Assembly: GCA_947373225.1 (NCBI GenBank)
Contig: CANBWX010000003.1
Span: 1-64,000 of the forward strand
DNA from: Flavobacteriaceae bacterium
GTDB taxonomy: Bacteria > Bacteroidota > Bacteroidia > Flavobacteriales > Flavobacteriaceae
Length of the DNA stretch: 64,000 bases
Direction of reading: 5' to 3'
The translations under genes were made by a program, and so were the position numbers. Shown here one piece after another: positions 53,701 through 59,785 of the stretch. The notes under the pieces were generated by a model. The model saw only the letters and a program-made list of their open reading frames with translations. It searched no databases and was not told the DNA's origin. Each line of letters starts with the position of its first letter. Positions within the stretch are counted from its first letter, which is position 1.

Positions 53701-54736
53701 GAAAGCATCCGTTATCATCTAGTATGTAAATTAATTCGGAAACATTGTTTAAAACACCTCTATAGGTAACTTTAGATAATCGTATAAATTCTTCAGCCTG
53801 TTTTCGTTTAGTAATGTTTTGATGTGTACCTGATATTTTTATAGGTTTCCCATCTTTGTCCTTTTTGTTAATTCTTCCTTTATCAAGAATCCAAACCCAA
53901 TCACCATTTTTATGCTTCATTCTTAATTCACACTCATAATAATCAATTTCACCATTAATGTGTTTTTTTATCAATTCATCCGATTTTTTCAAATCATCAG
54001 GATGTGTATATTTCCTCCAAGTTTTGCTGTTAATAGGCATTAGTTCTTCGATTGTATACCCAATCATTTCAGCATATTGGTTATTGTATAAAACGTTTCC
54101 ATTAAAAAAATTCCATTCCCATGTACCTACATTTGTTCCTTTTATAATAGCAGATAATCTTTCTTTTTCTTCTCCAATGGCATACTCATGCTCTTTAGAT
54201 TTAGTCATGTCAAAGGCTGTAATATAGCAATCCTTACTATTTTCTGAGGTGATACCCGTTAGCTGAACATAGGTTATTAAACCATTTGTATTTATGAGGG
54301 TAAGATCACAGTTTACGGCAGTTTTGTATGTAAATATTTTTTCAAAAAAATCATAAAAAAGGGGTTTTGTATCTTCGGTAATGTAAAAATCAAAACGAGT
54401 ATTTATTATATGCGAGCTTTCTTTGCCAATCATTTCCCAACCAACATGATTTAGGTCAATTATAATCCCTGAACGGGAAATAGTAAAATAGCCCGATGCC
54501 GAATGATTGAATAATTCGGTATGTCTTTTTGATGTTATTTCTGCTTTGTCTTTTGCAATAACGAGTTCTTTATTCAATAATTTTAGGTATTCTTTTTCAC
54601 CTTTCAATTCTTGAATGAGTTGTAGCATTTCGGTTTTCGAAAATTGAGATTCTTGCTTTTGCATTTCTTCATCCAATAAATATTTCCTGTTTTTAATGAT
54701 ATTCTTCGATTCTGAATTGTAATTTTCATTTTTCAT
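50759..54736 (-). CDS. Seven-PAS hybrid histidine kinase with receiver (paralogue B)
   Basis: This 1325-residue protein has the same plan as its neighbour: about seven PAS/PAC units, HisKA with H963 (NMSHEIRTPMNG), HATPase (LVKNAIKFCDKG, VKDSGIGIP, GAGLGLSISK) and a receiver with D1257 (VMMDINMPEMSG). It also lacks transmembrane segments. The N-terminus is about 25 residues longer. Identity to paralogue A is high throughout, highest in PAS 2 to 4 and the kinase core, and some DNA stretches are identical for nearly 50 bases. The fifth and sixth PAS units differ most, so ligand specificity there may have diverged. Head-to-tail placement indicates tandem duplication. Confidence 0.93.
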   Translation of the reverse strand: MKNENYNSESKNIIKNRKYLLDEEMQKQESQFSKTEMLQLIQELKGEKEYLKLLNKELVIAKDKAEITSKRHTELFNHSASGYFTISRSGIIIDLNHVGWEMIGKESSHIINTRFDFYITEDTKPLFYDFFEKIFTYKTAVNCDLTLINTNGLITYVQLTGITSENSKDCYITAFDMTKSKEHEYAIGEEKERLSAIIKGTNVGTWEWNFFNGNVLYNNQYAEMIGYTIEELMPINSKTWRKYTHPDDLKKSDELIKKHINGEIDYYECELRMKHKNGDWVWILDKGRINKKDKDGKPIKISGTHQNITKRKQAEEFIRLSKVTYRGVLNNVSELIYILDDNGCFLYVNEATEKKYGYERDFLIGKSPEFLSAPGKNNLNKIARAIQLARKGKPQNFYFWAITKDRIIFPKEVNLTLGTYFEKPAVIAVARDITEQNQADLKLQESENRYRLLVESSNEGILVGQGTHLKFVNKKVSEISGYSKKELLTIPFINFIHPDHREMLMENYSKRINGEVLENNYSVKFIKKDSTIKWLEFSGVKIDWEGKPASMNFITDITERKKTEKSLIESEDRYRSLVEWSPEAIVVHRNGKILYANPAATKAVKAKSDNDLIGKSIFDLIHPDYLNLMLEKSKLLVNIGDFNPMSEAKFLNLNGKIINVETQSILIIYDGEPAVQASIRDISYKKELEDLLIKVNKIARLGAWELDLSNYQFTMSDITKDILEVEKDFEINLENVFPYFNLETKRDEIFSVAEYGMKNEKKWELELYLRTGKGNDLWIKIIGETEFINGKPTRINGSFQDINERKQTQIALHKNMKELEDYKFALDESAIIAITDKNGIIKNVNDNFCKISQFSREELLGNTNKIVNSNYHSKEFFKELWRTISTGNVWRGVIKNKKKSNEFYWVDTTIVPFLDTNNKPFQYLAIRFDVTEVKNAEEEIIKAKEHAEESDRLKSAFLANMSHEIRTPMNGIIGFTNLLKEANLSSEDQQEYIKIIDESGVRLLSIINDIIDISKIESRQMEVSNTDTNINHQIEYIFNFFKPEITNKGIDFSFENGLATNEAFIKTDSEKLYAILINLVKNAIKFCDKGTINFGYNLKENNEAAELEFYVKDSGIGIPNNRQQAIFDRFIQADISDKRAFQGAGLGLSISKAYVEMLGGKIWVESEVGIGSSFYFTIPYHAKPKSETIAIKNTQEKESEIQIKKLKILIVEDDPISKLLISKAVMPFSKEILKVSTGIQAIETCRNIPDIDLVMMDINMPEMSGHEATQQIRKFNKDVIIIAQTANALSNDKKKAIDSGCNDYISKPINKEVLMRTIQKYFAEI

Positions 54737-54869
54737 AATAGGGCAATATTTATGAATTATTACTTTCGTTGATTGGCTATTTGCATCAATTATTTTTTTG
54801 TTGGTCTAAAAAGAAAATTAAATCCTAACTATGTGGAGCTTTTTCGCCTCAATTTATTTTAAATGTAAT

Positions 54870-54890
54870 AACGGATTCTTTGTTTAAAAA
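54870..54890 (-). promoter_or_regulatory. Upstream block shared with paralogue A
   Basis: ACGGATTCTTTGTTTAAAAA lies about 135 bases before the paralogue B ATG, matching the block before paralogue A in sequence and distance. TACATTTA beside it resembles a -7 element with the last base changed. Confidence 0.4.
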
Positions 54891-55046
54891 ACTGCAATAA
54901 ATTTTTGGAGAATTTGTATATAAATATACTAATAATTTAACTTGTAAAAAACTAAGTATTTGTTTTTTTTTAAGTTATTATTTAAAAATCAATACGTTAA
55001 TGCAATAATTTTATAAATATCACTTAGGTGAAAAAATAAACATAAA

Positions 55047-55075
55047 AAAAACACCAATTTTGAACTGGTGTTTTT
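55047..55075 (-). terminator. Terminator after agmatine deiminase gene
   Basis: AAAAACACCA and TGGTGTTTTT form a ten-pair stem around nine bases, with A and T tracts on both sides. It should end the minus-strand agmatine operon. Confidence 0.88.
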
Positions 55076-55103
55076 CTAATTTGAATTCGTATTTTTGGAT
55101 GTT

Positions 55104-56144
55104 TTATTCTGGAATTTGCTGGCTTAAACAATGCAAGGTACCAAAACCCCATATCAAATCTATTGCGTTAATACCTATAATTTCTCTGTCAGAAAAACAG
55201 TCGGAAATTATATTTAAAGCCTTTCTGTCATTCGCATCGTTGAATGTAGGAACCAATATACATTGGTTCAAAATTAAGAAATTAGCATAACTTGCTGGCA
55301 ATCGTAAACCATCAAAATCGATGCGTTTTGGCATTGGCAAAGTAACTATTTTCGGCGATTTTCCATTTTCTAATTTGGCATTTTGCAATCGTTTTAAGTT
55401 GTCTTGCAAAGGCTTGTAATTGTTGTCTTTAGGATCCGATTCTACGATGGTAATAATAGTATCTTCATTTACAAATCGGCATAAATCGTCAATATGACCG
55501 TGAGTATCATCGCCTTCGATGCCGTCACCTAGCCAGATTACGTTGGTAATTCCTAGATATTCTTTGAAAACAGCTTCATAATCTGCTTTGGTAAAATTGG
55601 GATTTCGAACCTGAATATCGGGATGCATTAAGCATTCTTCCGAAGTTAATAAAGTTCCTTTTCCGTTCGAATCAATCGCACCACCTTCAACAATTACAGG
55701 TTTTCCGTTATGTAAAACTTGGGTTAAAGGAATATTTAAAAATTCGCCCACTTTATGGGGAACTAATTTATCGAGTTGAATGTTTTTGTATTTTGCCCAA
55801 CCATTAAAATTGAAATTTAATGCTTCGCGTTTAGTTCCGTTTTTGATAATAATTGGCCCAGAATCGCGCATCCAGCTTCGGTTAGTTTTATAAATTAGGA
55901 AAGAAACAGTATTCATTTTAACTGCGGCTGTTTCTAGCATTTCAGTAACTTTTGCTTTCAAATTTTCATCGGCAACGATTAAAAAAACGGGTTCAAAAGT
56001 GACAACTTTCTTTATAAATTCGACAAAAGCCCATTGAATAGCTTCATATTTCCCTGGCCAATCTTTGCCATTATGTGGGAAACAAAGCAAAATTCCTTGT
56101 TGTTTTTCCCATTCGGCGGGGAATCGTCTCGTGTTTGTGGTCAT
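55104..56144 (-). CDS. aguA: Agmatine deiminase
   Basis: The enzyme hydrolyses agmatine to N-carbamoylputrescine and ammonia. The 347-residue fold belongs to the guanidino-group-modifying family (peptidyl-arginine-deiminase-like). It shows RFPAEWEKQQGILLCFPHN, the acidic VEGGAIDSNGKGTLLT and the catalytic histidine and aspartate in GDDTHGHIDDLCRF. The nucleophilic cysteine is in TLHCLSQQ near the C-terminus. I use the ATG at 56144; the track start adds seven residues. N-carbamoylputrescine amidase is encoded upstream on the same strand, beyond the surface-antigen gene, which supports agmatine as substrate. Confidence 0.92.
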   Translation of the reverse strand: MTTNTRRFPAEWEKQQGILLCFPHNGKDWPGKYEAIQWAFVEFIKKVVTFEPVFLIVADENLKAKVTEMLETAAVKMNTVSFLIYKTNRSWMRDSGPIIIKNGTKREALNFNFNGWAKYKNIQLDKLVPHKVGEFLNIPLTQVLHNGKPVIVEGGAIDSNGKGTLLTSEECLMHPDIQVRNPNFTKADYEAVFKEYLGITNVIWLGDGIEGDDTHGHIDDLCRFVNEDTIITIVESDPKDNNYKPLQDNLKRLQNAKLENGKSPKIVTLPMPKRIDFDGLRLPASYANFLILNQCILVPTFNDANDRKALNIISDCFSDREIIGINAIDLIWGFGTLHCLSQQIPE

Positions 56145-56315
56145 GATAGTATTTTTGCAAGACAAAAGTAATGATTTACAAATAAGATAGAAAAAGTTAT
56201 TTGGAGCCGACTTAAATATTTTTTAAAAGAGTTTATCCCAAAAGGCTAAAGGAATTCAAATTATCAAATTGAAAAAGATGAAATATTGGTAAGTTGTAGC
56301 AATTTTCAAAGAAAG

Positions 56316-57557
56316 TTAAAAGACCTCTCCTAAATTAACAAAAAAACCTCTTGAACCGTCTGCGCCAACTCCATAATCTAAACAAAGATTTGCTCCAGAG
56401 TGTTTGTTTAATCGTAACCTTAACCCAAGCCCAGCACCAGGGATGGGTTTATTATATGTTGGCGAAATATCGCTAGAAAAATATTGAGCATTTCCAAAAA
56501 CTACACCACCTAATAAGCCGTTTCTGCTGATTCTATATCGATATTCACTTTCTAAATAAAACATGTTTCTACCTCTATATCTACCTTGTATATAGCCTCG
56601 TCCAGTATTGTATTGGTCATCCCAGCCCGTACTTGGTAGCATTAAATAAGGCGGTTGATTTTTGCTGGTTGTAAACCAATCAAAACTCCAAAAACTCAGT
56701 ACGTTCTTTGAACCTTCAGGAAAATGAGTGTACGTACGAATATCAGCTTGAACGGATTGCCAGTTACTTTTACTTCCCAATACGGTAGAATTAGCTCGAT
56801 AACTGATGTCACAATGCCAACCTTGCTCGGGATAAATTTGATTAAGACGATTATCGAACAAAAAATTCAAAACTAAGCCTGAGGCTAACTCTTTAGATCC
56901 TAGTTTATTATCTACTATAGTGGAAATATTTTGATTTGAATTATCAGATGGTTCTATCTGCCAAAAACTATCAAAATAGTAGCCGATGCCCAGAAAAGTA
57001 TTTTTAGTTACTTCTTTTAAAACTGTTTGATGAAACTTAAATCCTGAAAAATCAATTGAATAACCTGTGTTTGGATCGGTAGTGCCACCTAAACCAAAGA
57101 TTTGGGATGGATATTTAATATACCTTATATCGGTAATAAAATTTAATTCGTTGTCTTTTGTCCAAATGTTAGCTACAAAAGGAATAATCGATTGTTGATA
57201 TTGCGAATAAGTAAAACTAGAAGAAATGCTTGATATTTTTTGGTTTTTCGCTTCTCCAGCATAGAAACCCAAGTTAGCACTGACAATACCGGCAAAACCA
57301 GTTTGAAGCGTATAGCCTATTGCAGGCACAAGAGAAAGTTGAATTTTATGGACATCATTTTCAGTGTCTTTCGAAACTATTCTTTTCTTTTTTATAAACT
57401 TGTAATATACATCGGCCATGTCTTTTTCTTTAGCATAATCAGGTGTTTGTTCTGTAGTAATTTTATTATCTACAAATACACTTGAATTTATACCAGTATC
57501 TTGCGCTTGAAGTGTTAGCGAAAAGATTGTCAAAAGAAATAAAAAGAATACTCTCAA
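56316..57557 (-). CDS. Outer-membrane beta-barrel, Omp85/surface-antigen type
   Basis: The protein resembles the C-terminal barrel of BamA/TamA-type surface antigens. Its Gly and aromatic-rich strands include GLGLRLRLNKHSGANLCLDYGVG and the end GFFVNLGEVF. An N-terminal signal (RVFFLFLLTIFSLTLQAQD) is followed by only a short charged stretch, with no POTRA domains. No ATG is available; the TTG at 57557 begins a normal signal peptide (414 residues), while the track uses a TTG 15 codons earlier. It lies between the two agmatine-pathway genes on the same strand. Its link to polyamines is unknown. Confidence 0.8.
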   Translation of the reverse strand: MRVFFLFLLTIFSLTLQAQDTGINSSVFVDNKITTEQTPDYAKEKDMADVYYKFIKKKRIVSKDTENDVHKIQLSLVPAIGYTLQTGFAGIVSANLGFYAGEAKNQKISSISSSFTYSQYQQSIIPFVANIWTKDNELNFITDIRYIKYPSQIFGLGGTTDPNTGYSIDFSGFKFHQTVLKEVTKNTFLGIGYYFDSFWQIEPSDNSNQNISTIVDNKLGSKELASGLVLNFLFDNRLNQIYPEQGWHCDISYRANSTVLGSKSNWQSVQADIRTYTHFPEGSKNVLSFWSFDWFTTSKNQPPYLMLPSTGWDDQYNTGRGYIQGRYRGRNMFYLESEYRYRISRNGLLGGVVFGNAQYFSSDISPTYNKPIPGAGLGLRLRLNKHSGANLCLDYGVGADGSRGFFVNLGEVF

Positions 57558-57765
57558 ATAATATTTATTTAAAAAATGAAAAAGAAGATACAAAAATAAC
57601 AAATCAATTAGTGAAGCGTAACTTATTGTGTTTTATTTAAGTTTTTTATTAAATTATTAATTCTATGGTAAGTTGTTATATACCAATTTCAATATTTAAA
57701 TATTCAAATATACTTTTACTCAAAACACCTCTAAAACCTTAGACGATCTATATTTTTTTTAATGA

Positions 57766-58653
57766 CTAATCAATGGCTCTTTTTGTAATGTCGCCAAAAG
57801 CATCTATTCGTCGGTCTCTAAAAAATGGCCAATTTTGGCGTACATTTTCTTGTAGCTCTAAATCGACTTCGGCAATCAATATTTCCTCTTTGTCGTGTGA
57901 GGCTTGCGCCAAAATTTCGCCTTGAGGACCAGCGATAAAGGAAGAACCCCAAAACTGAATTCCTGCTGTATCTGGCAAATATTGTTCTAAACCAATGCGG
58001 TTTGCGGCGGCAACATAAACACCATTCGCCACAGCGTGACCTTTCATCACGTTCATCCAAGCACCATGTTGGTTTACACCATATTCGTCTTTTTCTAGCG
58101 GATGCCAACCAATTGCTGTTGGATAAAACAAGACTTCGGCACCTTGCAAAGCCGTCAAGCGAGCCGCTTCTGGATACCATTGATCCCAACAAATTAGAGT
58201 TCCAATTTTTCCTTTATTCGTCGGAAAAGCTTTAAAACCCAAATCACCAGGCGTAAAATAGAATTTTTCGTAAAAATGAGGATCGTCCGGAATGTGCATT
58301 TTGCGGTATAATCCCGCTTCCGACCCATCAGTATCAATGATATAAGCGCTATTATGGTAAATTCCTGCCATTCTTTTTTCGAAGAAAGGAACAATAATTA
58401 CCACGCCTAATTCTTTTGCTAATGCGCTAAAAGCTATAAATGAAGTGCTATATAATGGTTCTGCCAAGGCAAAATTATCGACATCTTCGCTTTGACAAAA
58501 ATAGTGGCTGCTGTACAATTCAGGTAAAGAAATTACTTCGGCACCTTGACTGGCAGCATTTCGCACCCAACTCAAACATTTTTTTAAGTTATTTTCGGCA
58601 ACGTCGTTAAGATTCAATTGTATAACCGCTATTTTGTATTTCTTCTTTGGCAT
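57766..58653 (-). CDS. aguB: N-carbamoylputrescine amidase
   Basis: This 295-residue nitrilase-superfamily enzyme hydrolyses N-carbamoylputrescine to putrescine, carbon dioxide and ammonia. The catalytic triad is visible: Glu in ISLPELYSSHYF, Lys in YRKMHIPDDPHFYEKFYFTPGD and Cys in GTLICWDQWYPEAAR. The segment HIPDDP.F.EKFYFTPGD is characteristic of AguB. It precedes the surface-antigen gene and aguA on the same strand. Together they convert agmatine to putrescine. An arginine decarboxylase, which would supply agmatine, is not in the window. Confidence 0.94.
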   Translation of the reverse strand: MPKKKYKIAVIQLNLNDVAENNLKKCLSWVRNAASQGAEVISLPELYSSHYFCQSEDVDNFALAEPLYSTSFIAFSALAKELGVVIIVPFFEKRMAGIYHNSAYIIDTDGSEAGLYRKMHIPDDPHFYEKFYFTPGDLGFKAFPTNKGKIGTLICWDQWYPEAARLTALQGAEVLFYPTAIGWHPLEKDEYGVNQHGAWMNVMKGHAVANGVYVAAANRIGLEQYLPDTAGIQFWGSSFIAGPQGEILAQASHDKEEILIAEVDLELQENVRQNWPFFRDRRIDAFGDITKRAID

Positions 58654-58829
58654 AAGGCAAAATTTAGATTACAAAAATAGGAATTTATGTGACTATTAAA
58701 AAACGTTTGTAAAAATAGTAGAAGCAAGGTAGGGAAATGTATTTCCGGAATGTTTAATTAGTAGCAAACCACATAAATTATGGTAACCCCAATAACTTAA
58801 ATCTATTTATTAATAAAAAACGAATAATT

Positions 58830-59111
58830 ATGGCGAATGATTTCGAAACAATCCAGAAAGAAAATATTCATTCTTTAAGATTTCCTGCTACTGAAGTATT
58901 GAAAGATAAAATGGCTATACATCAAAGAATAAGCGAATTGCATCGAGCACTTTCTTTAGGAAATCTAGAACATTCAAAAATCCGAATTTACTTTGAAGAT
59001 AGCCTTTCCAAAAAAATGGTAGAAACCACCGTTTGGGCAGTAACCGATGAAAGCGTGATTCTAAAACAAGGCGTTGGAATCCCCATTAATAGAATATTTA
59101 TGACTTTTTAA
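58830..59111 (+). CDS. Small conserved hypothetical protein
   Basis: I do not recognise this 93-residue protein. It is soluble, begins with the helix-forming ANDFETIQKENIHSLRFPATEVLKDKMAIHQRISELHRAL and ends in beta-strands (SKIRIYFEDS, TTVWAVTDESVILKQGV, PINRIFMTF). The ending on the predicted strand resembles a small alpha-beta domain. Its codon pattern and a dedicated terminator 16 bases after the stop support a real gene. It is divergent from the amidase gene, with 176 bases between them. Confidence 0.7.
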   Translation: MANDFETIQKENIHSLRFPATEVLKDKMAIHQRISELHRALSLGNLEHSKIRIYFEDSLSKKMVETTVWAVTDESVILKQGVGIPINRIFMTF

Positions 59112-59127
59112 GGTTTAAAGTGTAACA

Positions 59128-59156
59128 AAAAATACCAGTCGAAAAACTGGTATTTT
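59128..59156 (+). terminator. Terminator after the small hypothetical gene
   Basis: AAATACCAGT and ACTGGTATTT pair around CGAAAA, with T residues following (TTTTGTTTTT). It is flanked by A and T tracts. Confidence 0.88.
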
Positions 59157-59204
59157 GTTTTTATAGGACTTACTTTGAAGTCGTTTTTGGTACAGATTAC
59201 CAAA

Positions 59205-59330
59205 TCAATCTTTTTTATCTTGTTGTTCCGTATTGTATTGATTTCCGTTGAACATGGTGTTTTCGTTGTTCATTCCGTTTGACATTCCGAGCATAAGTGC
59301 AGTAATAATTAGAATAATTTTCCTTTTTGC
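59205..59330 (-). pseudogene. Possible remnant of a small exported peptide gene
   Basis: On the minus strand a frame of 41 codons reads AKRKIILIITALMLGMSNGM and then a polar, Asn/Gln/Lys-rich tail, ending in TGA. The beginning looks like a signal peptide, but the codon expected to be ATG is GCA and no upstream start exists before a stop. It may be a degraded small secreted peptide gene, or chance. A downstream ATG would leave only 29 residues. Confidence 0.3.
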
Positions 59331-59520
59331 CCGAATATGTCAACAATCGTTAGCGCAGTTTTGCAAACTTTGCCCATTCCAATTAATAATTAAAGCTATC
59401 TAACTTAATTGCTGTTATTTTTTAATTATTATTGTTTCCTGTCGATTGTGGGACGGTTTACAAATCCGCCTATCGGGATTTTTTAAGAAAGATCATTATG
59501 AATTTAATCGTTTTCTCTAG

Positions 59521-59588
59521 CCGCGATGGGAGCAAGTATCCTTTTTGGGCTGGCGTTCAGCCCAAAAAGATGCTGCGTACAGCGGGAG
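59521..59588. repeat. Large imperfect hairpin with GC-rich core
   Basis: CTTTTTGGGCT (59541-59551) and AGCCCAAAAAG (59559-59569) form a perfect 11-pair core. Flanks CCGC...GAGCA and TGCT...GCGG extend the structure, and the GC content is well above the surroundings. It looks like an intergenic palindromic element of a type I recall from other Flavobacterium genomes. It lies inside a 78-codon ORF that I do not accept as a gene. Confidence 0.55.
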
Positions 59589-59630
59589 GGAAGAGGATAG
59601 AAAAACCAATCGTTCTGCTCCTAATAAAAA

Positions 59631-59667
59631 AAGCACCAATCTTTCGACTAGTGCTTGTTGTTTTTTA
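59631..59667. terminator. Terminator-like hairpin
   Basis: AAGCAC and GTGCTT are complementary across 14 bases, with A residues before and TTGTTGTTTTTT after. It may be part of the repeat island rather than a terminator of a known gene. Confidence 0.45.
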
Positions 59668-59668
59668 G

Positions 59669-59785
59669 TGTCATTTCGACAAAAGTCTATAATCACATTA
59701 GTTGCTCACTTTATGTGATTTGCTTCGTCTGTTTGAGCATAGCTCTCGGGTCTCCTTTGTCGAAATGACAAAAGTCTATAATCAC
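59669..59785. repeat. Composite inverted/direct repeat element (TGTCATTTCGACAAA)
   Basis: TGTCATTTCGACAAA (59669-59683) and TTTGTCGAAATGACA (59756-59770) are perfect 15-base inverted arms 72 bases apart. A 19-base sequence GACAAAAGTCTATAATCAC occurs twice (59678-59696 and 59767-59785). An inner pair AATCACA/TGTGATT is nested inside. It lies just beyond the clpB stop and extends over its last three codons. It belongs to the same family as 16008-16038. Confidence 0.7.

Larger units (their letters stand above)
54737..55103. other. Long AT-rich region upstream of paralogue B
   Basis: No gene is supported here. It holds the upstream block resembling that of paralogue A (54870-54890), a TTATGAATTAT segment 13-14 bases before the start codon that is also shared with paralogue A, and a terminator for the next minus-strand gene at 55047-55075. 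Confidence 0.55.

Noticed and set aside
59432-59668. 78-codon plus-strand ORF beginning MFPVDCGTVYKSAYRD
   Set aside because: It runs through the GC-rich hairpin and terminator-like repeat; the translated sequence has no domain-like pattern and reads as repeat DNA.
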